Source of the DNA: Balamuthia mandrillaris
Taxonomy: Eukaryota; Discosea; Longamoebia; Balamuthiidae
NCBI GenBank assembly: GCA_031835245.1
Contig: JAVKOQ010000080.1
Coordinates: 124,001-188,000 of the forward strand
Direction of reading: 5' to 3'
Length of the DNA stretch: 64,000 nucleotides
Shown here: positions 43,733 to 54,914 of the stretch, in pieces
Layout: the number at the start of each line of letters is the position of its first letter
Numbering within the stretch: the first letter of the stretch is position 1
Program-made: the position numbers and the translations under genes
Notes under the pieces: generated by a model
What the model saw: the letters and a program-made list of their open reading frames with translations, nothing else
Databases searched by the model: none
What the model was told of the DNA's origin: nothing

Positions 43733-45139
43733 ATGTTGCATCAAAAGCGCAGGATAGCCGACAAGGAAGACGACGAAGGACTGGACGGATCCGCCACGAA
43801 AAAACCACGAGGAGATAAAGCCGAGGTCGCTTTGTGGGAAGAATGCTTGCCAGAGGAGCTGCTGTGTGTCATTTTGGCCGCGCTGGATCCGTTGTTCGTG
43901 GGCATAGCGGCCAGGACCTGCCGCACTTGGTACTCCTGTGCTCCGGAGCAGCTGCGAAACCGTTTGTTCCAGGCAGCCGTTTGCCAGTCTCTCACGCTCT
44001 TACAATGGGCAGTCGAGGAGAACGGTTGCCCTCTGGACAAAAAAATGGCCGCCCTCATAAGCAAATGCGGTAGCTTGGAAGCGTTGAAATGGGCTCGACT
44101 GGAAAAAGGCTGTCCTTGGGACATTGAGGCTTGCTCTTCAGCTGCTGGCAACGGACATTTGGAGGTGTTACAATGGGCCAGAGAGAACGGGTGCCCTTGG
44201 GGCGCTCAAACTTGCCAACAAGCTGCTAGGCACGGCCAGTTGGAGGTGTTGAAATGGGCTAGAGAGAATGGATGCCCTTGGGACGAGGCTACTTGTTGCT
44301 CTGCTGCTTTTGGTGGCCATTTGGAATTGTTGCAATGGGCACATGACAGCGGATGTCCTTGGGACGAAAGAACTTGCTCGTGGGCTGCCTGGAAGGGGAA
44401 CCTGAATGTATTGAAATGGGCAAGCGAGAATGGCTGTCCTTGGGATGAAACTACCTGTTCCTCAGCCGCCAGCAAAGGACATCTGGAGGTGTTACAATGG
44501 GCCAGAGAGAAGGGGTGCCCTTGGGATGAGAGCACTTGTGCTCATGTTGCTGAGGAAGGACATTTGGAAGTGCTAAAGTGGGTGAGAAGAAACGGATGTC
44601 CTTGGGATGATGACACATGCACAGCAGCAGCTGAAAGAGGGCATCTAAAAGTGTTGAAATGGGCAAGAGCAAATGGCTGCCCTTGGAATGAAGACACTTG
44701 TAATATGGCCGCAGAGTATGGCCACTTGGAGGTGCTAAAGTGGGCCAAAGAGAACGGATGTCCTTGGAATAAGCAAACATGCCATCACGCTGCAAGGAAT
44801 GGACATTTGGAGGTATTGAAATGGGTCCGAGAGCACAGATGCCCCTGGAGTGCAAAGACTTGTGCTTTGGCCGCCGAGTATGGCCACTTGGAGGTGCTGA
44901 AGTGGGCCAGGGCAAATGGATGTCCTTGGAACGAAAAGACATGTTACTCAGCTGCTAGCACCGGACAACTGGAGGTGTTAAAATGGGCGAGAGCAAATGG
45001 ATGCCCTTGGAACCAGCTGACTTGGGGCATGGCGGCGATGTACGGACACGCAGAGGTGTTGCAATGGGCAAAGGAAAACGGATGTCTTTCTTTCACCAGG
45101 GCTGAAGAAAACGGAGTCTCCGACTCGGACCTGCATTGA
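43733..45139 (+). CDS. F-box / ankyrin-repeat protein with regular NGCPWD array
   Basis: A single-exon protein of 468 residues. Residues about 35-75 form an F-box (ECLPEELLCVILAALDPLFV ... IAARTCRTWYSC). From about residue 95 to the end there are some 14 near-identical 26-residue units with the consensus NGCPWDExTCxxAAxxGHLE, VLKWARE. The regularity at the DNA level (78-bp period) points to recent tandem expansion. Expected role: SCF substrate receptor with a long concave binding surface. The paralogues at 16435 and 32697 are more worn. ATG 43733 follows an A-run and is the first in frame. Confidence 0.9.
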   Translation: MLHQKRRIADKEDDEGLDGSATKKPRGDKAEVALWEECLPEELLCVILAALDPLFVGIAARTCRTWYSCAPEQLRNRLFQAAVCQSLTLLQWAVEENGCPLDKKMAALISKCGSLEALKWARLEKGCPWDIEACSSAAGNGHLEVLQWARENGCPWGAQTCQQAARHGQLEVLKWARENGCPWDEATCCSAAFGGHLELLQWAHDSGCPWDERTCSWAAWKGNLNVLKWASENGCPWDETTCSSAASKGHLEVLQWAREKGCPWDESTCAHVAEEGHLEVLKWVRRNGCPWDDDTCTAAAERGHLKVLKWARANGCPWNEDTCNMAAEYGHLEVLKWAKENGCPWNKQTCHHAARNGHLEVLKWVREHRCPWSAKTCALAAEYGHLEVLKWARANGCPWNEKTCYSAASTGQLEVLKWARANGCPWNQLTWGMAAMYGHAEVLQWAKENGCLSFTRAEENGVSDSDLH

Positions 45140-45328
45140 AGCAAACGTGAGCATGGAAAACAATAACAATAAATTCATGTTGGCAACTAACCTCCGAAGA
45201 GCAACGTGCTGTCACAAAAGGGCTCTCATGAATGAACCGTTCTCTTCCGCAAGGAAATTTTGTGTGTCGACATGAGGCAGCAGATTTCTTCTCTCGTGAC
45301 GACACAACATTTCAAGCGACAAACGAAG
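45140..45328. promoter_or_regulatory. Short spacer upstream of phosducin-like gene
   Basis: Contains GTGTCGACATGAGG near 45264, whose ATG (45272) is in frame 19 codons before the preferred start. Nothing else seen. Confidence 0.3.
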
Positions 45329-46853
45329 ATGGCAGAGGACCTGGAAGACAGACTGCACAGCGCTGCTGAGGCTCAGGAGGAAGACGACGCGGACCGACCT
45401 GCTGATGTTTGTTTCCGTTTTTCATTTCACCTCTTGCATGACCTTTGTTTTCTCATGTATTTTATTTTGTTTCTCAACTTTAGCGGTTTCTTCTCCCTGA
45501 TTTAGAATCGGAGCGTCCTCCTCCTTCCTTGCCACCCATCCGAAGACACGGAGAGCATAACACAGGACCCAAAGGAGTCATCCAGGACTACAAGGAGGAG
45601 CAAAAGCGGCAACGCGACCAACAGGAAATACGACAGCTGCAATTGCAGTACGAGATCAACAAGAAAACGGTAGTGTACCACTCGTGGTCCGCCCAAGATG
45701 CTGAGAAGAGAGAACTGGACATGGAGCGGCAGCAGGAAGAGAAGGCAAGACAAAAAGAGGAAGCAAGCGAGGAAGAGGTGCACCTGCTTTTCTCGTTCTC
45801 ACCTCTCTTTCTCCCTTCTCTGCTCTCTTCTCTCCTCTCTTCTCCCTTCTCCCTTCTCCCTTCTCTGCTCTCTCTTCTCTAGTTCGCTCGTTTCTTCTCT
45901 CGTTCTCTCCGCTCCTCTTCGATCCTCTTCTCTCTTCTCTCATCTCTCATAGCATTATCTTCTTATTCTCAGGAGGACTTGGATGACGAGGACGACGAGT
46001 TTTTGAAGCAGTACAGGGCAATGCGGCTAAGAGAGCTGATGGATCAAAAGTACGTTGTTATTCCTCACAGGAAGAAACTTGATTGCTGACGAACGAGTCT
46101 TTTTTTTATTATTCCAGGAAATATCGGTTTGGCACTCTTAAACGGATAAATAAACAAGAATGGGCTGAAGAAGTGGACAGCGAAATAGCGACTGGATGCT
46201 TTGTTGTCATTCACCTCTATTCAGAGGTATTTTCCGTTCTCATTCTTCTTTCTCCTCTTTTTTCCTTGTGACTTCTTTTCTCTCTTTATTTTTTGTTGTT
46301 TCTTTTTAGGTTTTTGTTATTGCTTTCTTTACTTTTCCTTCTTCCAATCTAGTTCCTTCTTTCCTCTCCTTCTGTTATGAGAAATAACATATCAGTGCTT
46401 TAATAGATGGTTCCACCATGCGTGCGGGCCAACTATGTCTTGGAAGAACTGGCACGCAAGCATCCGGACGTGAAGTTCTTGAAGATCCCTGCCAACGAGG
46501 CCAAAAGGGACTGGGACGAGGTGGCCCTTCCCACTCTCTTGGTCTATCGCAAGGGAGAGAACTATGCTCAGTACGTTCGTTTCATCGATGACATTGGCTA
46601 TGAGTTTGATGAGGATGACCTTGAAGCTTTCTTGATACGGTGCGTTCTCCCTCCCTCTGTCTCTCCCGCTATCCCCCTCTTTCTCTCCTCTGGCGCTTTC
46701 TTGTTCGCTTGTTGCCTTGCTTGTTTCTCCTTTGGTTTTGTGTTATATAGTTTAACGCTTTTTGTTTCTGTTTTTTCAAAAACAATGCGCTTGCTGATTG
46801 TCCATCGCAGAAAGGGCATCCTTGCGCCACGCACAGCTGCTTCTTCTCACTAA
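45329..46853 (+). CDS. PDCL: Phosducin-like protein
   Basis: Six exons (45329-45406, 45484-45777, 45973-46049, 46118-46226, 46407-46639, 46811-46853) close in frame to 277 residues. MAEDLEDRLHSAAEA is the family's usual opening. GPKGVIQDYKEE and the acidic helix EDLDDEDDEFLKQYRAMRL lead into the thioredoxin-like domain (FGTLKRINKQEWAEEVDSE, HLYSEMVPPCVRANYVLEEL, KFLKIPANEA, LPTLLVYRKGE). Phosducin-like proteins are co-chaperones that work with the CCT chaperonin to assemble G-protein beta-gamma dimers. The family's Cys-x2-Cys redox pair is not expected and not present. An alternative in-frame ATG at 45272 would add 19 residues. Confidence 0.93.
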
Positions 46854-47386
46854 AGCGCATTCTTTTCCTCCAAACTTTAAGGGGCGATTCAAACTCCCCA
46901 ATCAAAAATCAAAAACATGATCTATTTATTTCCATTTCAGGAGAAAATTTAATTAACCACTTTCCAATTTTAAAAACCTTAAATTCTTTCTCCGCAAATG
47001 AACTCATTTTGTCCTCCATTTGTGCAGCGTTCCGCGCCAAAAATAAATAAAAAAATTTAAGGAAAAGAAAAGAAAGACAAGGAAAGGAAAGCGTTGGGCA
47101 AAAAGACTTGGGTTCATTTCATTTCGGGTATGAAAAGCAGGAGACCCTCTCCTTCCTCCATTCCCTGCTCTTTTCTTTTTATTGAGCAACATATCCTTGG
47201 TTGTTTCTTCTAATCCGTTGTTTTGTTTTTTTTTTTAATTAAAAAAAAGATATTCGCCGAATCTTCCCCACGCCTTGTGTAACGCCACGGAGAGAAGCTC
47301 TTTCTTCTTCTTCTTCTTCTTCTTTCTTCTTCGACAAACAAAAGTAGAAGAGGTGAAAGAGAAACGAAAGAAAGCCGCGCGTAAAA
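46854..47386. other. AT-rich intergenic region
   Basis: Low-complexity A/T runs and a TTC run at about 47300-47333 just before the SAM-kinase start. No gene or other feature recognised. Confidence 0.5.
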
Positions 47387-50300
47387 ATGTTTGCGCTTCC
47401 CGATGGAACAAGCGAGGGCGAACTGTCGCTTCCCGACTCGGAAGACCCCAAAGTGGCGGCCTGGTGCAGGGAGAGAGGGCTGGAGAAGTACCTCCCCCTC
47501 TTTCAGCTGCATGAGATCGACTACACTGCGCTCCTCATGTTGAACGAGGAGGACTTGAAGGAGCTCAACTTGCCGTTGGGACCCAGAAAGAAGATCTACG
47601 CTCACATTTGTCGGACGAAACAACAAGAAAGAGGTGTGGAACCTCCTTCTTCGTCTTCTTCCACTTCCTCGTCTCCTCCTCCCTCTCGTTCCTCTGCTTC
47701 TTCTTCTGCTTCTTCTTCTTCTTCTTCTTCTTCTTCTCCTCCTCCTCCTTCTTCTCCTTCTTCTTCGGCCACGACAACACCGAGTCATAAGAAAGAGACA
47801 GAGAAAGCCAAGTTACTATCGAGTGCTGCGTTTTGGCGGAAGTTAAGCGATGGAGCGCAACTGCAGCTCTTTCGGGATCAACTGAGCAGCAAGAAACAGC
47901 AAGAAGAGCGTCAAGACCAAGATGGAGAACTACGGGAACACAAACAAGAAGAAGAGGGCACTAAAGAAACGAAGATACAAACTTCCGATGAAGATGAAAG
48001 TCGACAGAAGAAAGCAAAACAAGCAGTGAATGAAGACGAACAAAAGAGCGATGAAAATGATGAAGACGACTCTTTCGATGAGGATGATGATGATGGCTGG
48101 ATCTATCCTGATGACGAAGGAGGGACAACGAACATAACGATCAACGAGACGGAGACAGAAAAAGAGAAAGAGACAGAGAAAGAAAAAGCAAAGACAGCTC
48201 AACTCAACGCGCTTGGCGAGAAAGAGAAAAAGGCAAGGAATGAGGAACCCACTCACTATGCCCAGATGATACGACCAACCCTCCAGACGAGTGGTATGCA
48301 TTTCCTCTTACCTTTTCTTGGCGCTCACTTCACGTGAGTTTGCCACGTCTTTATAATTGTTGTTTCTTTTACTCTTGTATTTATTTGTATTTGCAAAATA
48401 GATTACGAGGTAGACTTGGATGAAGTACAAATGGAGGAAAAGATAGGTCAAGGCCAGTTTGGCGTCGTTTGGAAGGTATGTATTCCTCTTGCTATTTGTT
48501 TGAACTTGCGGTTCTCTCTGTGCTTTGCCTTGCTTTTTTTTGTTCATATTTCATTCTGTCTGCAATGAAAGGCGCGATGGAGAGGACAGACAGTGGTTGT
48601 CAAAAAGCTCCTCTCAATGGATGCAAAGCAGTTGGAAGAGTTTCGCAACGAAATGTATATATTTATGCAGCTCAAACCCCATCCCAACGTTGTCAAGGTA
48701 TTTAAGCTTCTTTCGCTCTTTCTTTTACTTTTTTTATTAGCCACTTATCTCTTTTCCTTTCGTCTGTTCACAACAAAAAAAAAAAGTTTTTAGGTCTTTG
48801 CACCCGAATGCCAAACGTTTGTTTGATGACAGAATATCTTCCTTTGGGCGATTTGCTCCATCTGCTTCAAAACCTCAAAGAAAACAACAAAGACACTTGT
48901 TTGCTCAGCCTTGAGGACAAGTTGCGAATGGCGTTGGGAGCAGCATGTGGAGTGCAACATCTTCACCAGGAGAACATCTTGCATCGAGACTTGGCTGCTA
49001 GGAACTTGCTTGTGACCAAAGTGGAGGGAGAGTACGATGTCAAGGTGACCGATTTTGGTCTATCCAAGATTGGAGATTACTATGAGAGCGCGTCCGCCTT
49101 CGGAGCGCTCAAGTGGATGAGCCCGGAAGCTATCAACCCGGAGAGCTCTCGTTTCTCCAAGAAAAGTGATGTTTGGAGCTTTGGCGTTCTTCTTTGGTAT
49201 GTTATCTTCTTGTTTTTGTTGTTGTTTGTGTTTTGCTTTCTTTTTAATCATGTATTCTTTTCTGGTGCCTTAAATAGGGAGCTTTTAACGGATGGGGAAA
49301 AGCCATTTGATGGAATGTCTGCCATCGAGGCAGGAATGGCTATCATGATGGGAAAACGCTTGAAGCTGCCGTCCACTTGTCCTCCTGCACTTGCAGAACT
49401 GGTTCGGCAATGTTGGAGAAGCGATCCACAAGATAGACCCACTTTTGGTCACATTGTGCAACAACTTCAACGAATTTATGTCGAACATCTGAAAGAACAA
49501 AACGACACCAGAGGAGGAAAACAAGTAGGGAGGAATCGAGATGACGAGGAAAAAGACGAAAAGCAAAAACAGAAAGAATGTGAAGGAGAAAGATCACAAC
49601 GCAGTTCGGATGGTGATGAAGTCGACAAAAACGTGCAAGCTGACCGAAAACAGCGTCTTTTCTTCTCCGTTCCTTCCTCATCTTCGTCCAATAACAACAA
49701 CAGTGACAAGTTCGGTTCGCTGCGAACGAAACAATTGGCAGATATGGTCAAGTTTCAAAATGATGAAATTAGCAAGTTTAGAAACCTGTTCCATCTTTGT
49801 GGCTACGACAGCAACCTAACACCACAACCTCATCAATCACTTACTTCTCAGTCTTCCTACGAAGTACCCACTTGGAGGAAAGCCTTATCTCCAAGAGGCG
49901 ATAAAAAAGAAACAACAGAAGCCTCAGCCTCTGAGCCTTGTTCCTCTTCCCCTCCTTCAGCATCTTCTCAACGCAAAGGAATAGTAAGTAGCAAAGCGGA
50001 AGAGGATGCGCCGCTGAAGATAGCGATGGTAAGCAAAGACAATGTCGCGGAAGCGGCCTTCAGCCTGAATTATCACAAGTTGGCAAAGGCGCAGAGCGGA
50101 CGATCGTTGAGAACTTCTGCTCCGTCTGCAGCTGCACAGGCTATTGAGAATTCATGCTCTTCCGCTTTTAGCCCCATGGCCTTTAAAGACAGTCTAGTTC
50201 GTTTGCAGCCGGCACAAATGATTGAACTGATGATCGAGTCTATGGTCTGTTTGACCTTTTGTTTTTCTTTCTTTCTCTTTTTCTCTTTCTCTCCGTCTTT

Positions 50301-52797
50301 GTTTTATGATTAAGGCTTATCCATTGCTTTCATAGAAATTGGATGAAGACAGCTTACAGCTACGAAAGCGATACGAAGCGCTCATTCTTCGACAGGCGAG
50401 CGATCTTGGACAAGATTCCCTGTTTGGTAATCTACTGCACGCTATATCTACGTTGCCACACAAGTTCTCCAAGTCCAAGGCACGGCTGGTGGAAACTCAG
50501 CTCCATTTCATGAAGTTGCTTACCAACTGCATGGCTTGTCGCTGGAACTCCGTGGTATGTGCTCATTTCCTTTCCTGCTTTCTGCTTTCTTCTCTCTTCT
50601 TTCTTCATCTTTCTCTGCTTGCTTTAGCATTTTCGTTATGCTTCTTTCTTCTTTCTTGTCTCTTCTCTCGTCATCTTCTCTCTTTTTTTTGATGAGGCAA
50701 AAATGTAGAAACATGAGATGAAGGTTCAACTTGGCTACTACAATGCAAATGATAACGATCGCTTGCCCATATTGGAAAAACTAGAAGAGATTTCTCCCCC
50801 TCCTCTCGACAACGACCTCGTCAAACAAATGCTTCAACTAGCATTCAGCTTTCTCTCTCACAACAAGAACAATAAGGAACACCATCATCACTATCACACT
50901 CTCTCCAACAAACATAACGTCAACCTCGTTCTTCCTGTTCCAAAATGGATTGAGCTGCATTTGAACGTAACTTCCGAGAGAGCTCTTTCTGAGACGGCTG
51001 GACATCTTATCTTCCAACTTTCTTCGGTAAACTTTGCCACCGTCTTTCAGGAAGCTGTCGAAGGACCTCTCTTATCTTCTCCTTCTTGTTCTTCTTCTTC
51101 TTCTTCCTCTTCCTCTTCCTCTTCTTCTTCTTTTTCTTCTTCTTCTTCTTCTTCTTCTTCTGCTTCTTCTGCTACTCCTCCGTCACGAGAGCAAAGCATT
51201 GCATTGGCGTTGGAGACAATTCAGTTTTTGAACTTTGATTTACCAAAGTTACAACAACTGTTGCAGTTGCTTTTGCCTCACGTGGAAGCTAGTGAGAATG
51301 AGGCGGAGAGCTCTTCTTCGTCCTTGTCATTGTTGTTGCGCAGTTCGATTCACATGAAAGTCATGTTGGCGAATGCCTTGACGAAAGCCATTTGGAACTG
51401 GATCTATCACCACCCTTTGCAGTTTTCCGACTTTCAACAGAAATCGGTTGGCATTCAAGGTCTGCTTTCTTTCACTTTCTCTCATTTTCTTTCAGTTATG
51501 TGTATTCTCGTTTTTCGGTATGTTTACCATAAGCTCTTTAACAGAGGCGAGTTTATTATTTGATCTTCTGAGTAATTGGAAGAAAGAAAAACGAGGAACG
51601 TTGCGTAAGAGCAATAAAAAAGCAAAGACAGAGATGAGGATCCTATGGCCGAGCAAAATGATGTTGCTGCTTCTCTGTCCGGATATATTGACTCCTCTCA
51701 TGAGCGCCAAACACGAGAGACTGCGATTGAATTTACGCTGCACTGAAACCTTTAAACCCGAAATCATTCTGTTGGAAGGAGCAAAAATCGCTAAAGTATG
51801 CCTTTGTTTTCTTTTTTCTCCCTGCTTTCTTTATCTCTCTCTCTCTCTCTCTCTCTCTCGCTCTCGCTCTCTCCCACTCTTTACTTCTATCATGCAATTT
51901 GGTGCTCATTTGTTATAAACAACCAAAAAAACAAAGGAACAATTCTTGGAACAGTTGGAAGAAGCACTAGATTCAGACAAGATCTGCAAGGAAGCATTGC
52001 TCTGCCTCTCCTACCTCTGCAAAGCTGCCACATTCGTTTCTCCAAAGCACTCCTCCTCGCTTCGCGCTATCACTCCCAAATACGAGTCCATCTTGGAGGA
52101 AGCTCTCTTTGATCCCTCTCGTCCTCCCACTTTAACCTCTTCCTCTGCATCCCCCTCCACTATCAATCTCCTCAACCTACGAAATCCTTCTCCTTCGCTA
52201 GCTTCTCCCTCTTCGCCTATAACACAGAAAAAAGGAGGGGGGCATGACTACAGCGTTCAACTCATGTCGGACGTTTTGGTAACGCTCTTTCGGTTGAACC
52301 CATTACACACTGTAAGATACCTTTTCAATCCTTTCTTGACATCCGCTTATCCTTCCATCTTCAAGTTGGTGTTAGCCAATGCGCTAAGAAAGATTGTGGA
52401 AGAAAGCGAAAGTTCTGCTCATGACTCCACAAATGCAAACAAGAAACAACAACAAACGACTTCGGAGAAGAAGAAAGAACAAAGAAAGAAAGAAACGGAT
52501 GGATCATCATCGTTGGCCGAAGATGGAGGAGGAACATTACGATGGCATCCTTGGCGAAAGAAAGCAGGAAGAAATCGTGCAAACTCAAATCCGACTCCAA
52601 ATGCCAGCAGCAACAAACAGAAAGAAACTGAAGAGAAGAAAGCGAAACACGAAAGTAACAGAAACCAAGCGGAAAGAGTGCCTTGGCATCCCACCTTTGC
52701 TGTGCTGCTTCGGTTTGTGGATGAGAGCAAGAACAACGTGCAAGAAGATAAGTTGGATACTCTGCATTCCTTCTTAGAAAGTTTCCAGCGGTTATAA
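47387..52797 (+). CDS. SAM domain - tyrosine-kinase-like - neurofibromin N-terminal arm fusion
   Basis: Nine exons (47387-48293, 48402-48475, 48572-48697, 48787-49196, 49278-50244, 50336-50554, 50709-51459, 51545-51795, 51937-52797) give 1,521 residues. Order: SAM domain (about 20-75: DPKVAAWCRERGLEKYLPLF, DLKELNLPLGPRKKI); Ser and acidic linker; protein kinase (about 313-590) with IGQGQFGVVWK, Lys338, HRDLAARN (Asp437), DFG (458-460) and SPEA (481-484), all intact and of TKL/Tyr type; a low-complexity linker; and from about 830 to 1,450 a helical region that follows the neurofibromin N-terminus: LIFQLSSVNFATVF, NALTKAIWNWIYHHPLQF, LLLCPDI, LSYLCKAATFV, EEALFDPSRP, LMSDVLVTLFRLNP. It has no RasGAP, Sec14-PH or later NF1 parts. 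Predicted active kinase. Neurofibromin's N-terminal arm serves dimer and partner contacts, so this may be a kinase docked to Ras regulators. Confidence 0.85.
51090..51170. repeat. Poly-Ser TTC repeat within the neurofibromin-like arm
   Basis: An in-frame (TTC/TCC)n run giving some 25-30 consecutive Ser between two conserved helical blocks. It is expected to form a disordered loop. Confidence 0.85.
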
Positions 52798-52870
52798 ACT
52801 TCAGAAAAACAAGTTTCAGTTATGCACATCTATTTCTTTTATAAAACGTATGTTCAAGTGATCGGGTCGT

Positions 52871-53626
52871 TCAAGGCAGGTCAGCGAGGGACTTCTTGGC
52901 AGGAAGATCTCCTTTCTTGGGAGCTTCCTTGGCCTTGCCCATCTCCTCGAACATGAGGATCTTCTTGAGAATGGAATTGCCGCCTGGACCCAACATCATC
53001 TCCAAGAATTCATAGTAACTATTTCGCATAGCAGAGGTGAGAGGAAACAGCGGATGAGAAAAGGAGAACGAGAGCAGCGAAGCAGAGGAGAGAAGAAGAG
53101 GCAAGAGAGACGAAGAGAAAAAGTGTGAAAGATGGAACGTACGAAATAGCGCCAGTGCCAGACTTGTTGACCTGAGCGATCATTTTCTTGATCTCCATGT
53201 GCGTCTTGGGTTGTCCCAATTTCTCCAACATGAACTTCACCTCTTCGATGCCCAACTCGCCGTTCTTGTTTCTGTCGTAAACGATGAACTTTTCTGTTTT
53301 GTTTTTTTATTGTTTGTTTGTTTTGTTCATTGGAAACTAGAAAAAGAAAACACAAACAAACATACCTTTGTACTTTTCGATTTGAGCGGGATCAGCGTCA
53401 GGATTGGCGCGTCTGTACTCTTGTCCAATGCGGTCCAGATCAGCTTCCTACGCAAGCGCAGCAGCGGCAGCAAACAAAACGTAAGGAACCAAACAAAAAG
53501 TAACCAAAGACAGAGAGGAGAGCATTAACGCACCATGACCTTGAGCTTGCTGCCAAAGGCCTTGCCGCCTTGGGGATTCTTCACGATGACATTGATGTCC
53601 TCCTGCGGTCTCTCGCGTTGTTGCAT
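52871..53626 (-). CDS. Allograft inflammatory factor 1 (AIF1/Iba1)-like
   Basis: Four exons (53626-53534, about 53448-53366, 53293-53143, 53018-52871) encode about 157 residues, close to the 147-150 of animal AIF1. Matching features: GGKAFGSKLK near the start, EKFIVYDRNKNGELGIEEVK (EF-hand 1, full calcium loop), LEKLGQPKTHMEIKKMI, a second weaker EF-hand (NKSGTGAISYYEFLEMM), and the C-terminal KKILMFEEMGKAKE...LADLP. AIF1 binds and bundles actin in phagocytosis and membrane ruffling. It converges with the SAM-kinase gene, 73 bp apart. Confidence 0.93.
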
Positions 53627-53931
53627 CTTTGTTTATTCGTCCTTCTTGTTAGCGTGGCAGCAAAGGTGAAAGAGAGACAGATGCGTGTAACGGCGAAAAA
53701 ATTAAAGCTTGAGGGGTGGAAATGATACTTTTGCTTTAATTTTGTAATGTGATCTGATCTCGATTTTTAAACTCCGAAGGAATGTGATTGGTAGAAACAT
53801 AAATACCTGAAATGGAAAAGTTTAAAAGTATTTTTTCTGTAAAGACAGGAAAAGGAAGGCAACACAAAAACAGATAAACAACGCCCGTTGCGCAAGTTGT
53901 GGAAGCAGGCCGGAACAAACGAAGCAAGAGG
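53627..53931. other. Divergent spacer
   Basis: About 300 bp between the AIF1-like start and the small secreted gene, AT-rich. No feature recognised beyond presumed promoters. Confidence 0.4.
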
Positions 53932-54261
53932 ATGAGACTGACGGTGGCGGCTTTGGTTGTGGTAGTGGTAACCGTGTTGTTGGGCTCGGTTAGAACAAAC
54001 GCGCAGAGCGAGGAATGCGTGACGGAATTGGACAAACGAATACTGCACTACGACTTGGTAGAGACTCAAATCAAAATCCAACAAAAGATAAGTGACTTGG
54101 AGCAAGTTTACGTGGCTGTGGATGAGGGCGCCTTGCACCTTGACGATGCAACCTGTGGTGCTACCTTGGCGAAGACGTTAGACACAGAGACCCTGCGGGC
54201 GTGTGTGGACGACCTCGTGGAAGGCACTCTGGACCCCTTGCTCGCCGCTCTCAGCTCTTAA
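53932..54261 (+). CDS. Small secreted protein, unknown
   Basis: 109 residues from ATG 53932. The frame extends upstream but only from a GTG. The start opens a strong signal peptide (MRLTVAALVVVVVTVLLGSV, cut near TNAQS). The mature part is about 80 residues, acidic and helical (LVETQIKIQQKISDLEQVYV), with three Cys. Short and without homologues I recognise. The length, signal peptide and clean start support a real gene. Confidence 0.55.
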   Translation: MRLTVAALVVVVVTVLLGSVRTNAQSEECVTELDKRILHYDLVETQIKIQQKISDLEQVYVAVDEGALHLDDATCGATLAKTLDTETLRACVDDLVEGTLDPLLAALSS

Positions 54262-54914
54262 TCTTAGCCTCTTCTTGTTTTCTTTTGTTATTGGTTCCTC
54301 TGTTCTTTTTAATGTTTTGCTTGTTTGTTGCCGGCGTCAATCTGCCGTAATAGCTAGCAACCCGCTTTCCGTGGGTTTGACACAATTGCTTTCAAATTCT
54401 CTCTTTATTTGCTGTACCGCCTGCACGGTTTCATTCGCGACATCACCGTGATATGTTTATTTGTTTCCCCAATTTTTTTTGCTTTCAAGAAAGTATACGC
54501 AAGCATGTTGCCGTTCGACAACTTTGACAAGAAAAATTCGTTCCGCCGTTCTCTCGCTGTGAAGAGCTGAGGGGTCAAATCCAACGAAAGTCCAAAAATG
54601 CAACTGTAGGATTTTCGCCTGATTGGCGGATAAATTTGAATTGCCCGAAGCACGTGGCATTCTTCTTTTCTATGATTTTAAGGTGGGTGCAGATTAAGGA
54701 GGTGCCGCTATTGGCCCGCCAATTCAAAACATCTGCTCTCTATCTCGTGCGCGCCGGGCTCTGTCCGAGTGCCTTAACGGTTTTATTAAGTGCTGTCTGT
54801 GTTTTTTAATTTTTTCACTCTTCATACTCTCTCTGCCAACATAAAGAGCGCTGAAAACGTTATAACAACAAACAACAAACACAACAAGACAAAGCAAACC
54901 TTTCGCTCATAGCC
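54262..54914. other. Intergenic region
   Basis: No gene seen. Mixed composition, with one GC-rich patch near 54745-54775. The minus-strand frames at 54405-54660 have no recognisable features. Confidence 0.5.

Noticed and set aside
43733-45139. Regular 78-bp repeat resembling a CRISPR-like array
   Set aside because: The repeat is coding (ankyrin units), has no unique spacers and stays in one open frame.
47210-47788. Arg-rich minus-strand frame
   Set aside because: Antisense of the Ser/Pro-rich linker in the SAM-kinase exon.
48697-48794. Acceptor at 48793 for kinase exon 4
   Set aside because: It brings a stop within ten codons; the acceptor at 48786 gives FLGLCTRMPNVCLMTEY in frame.
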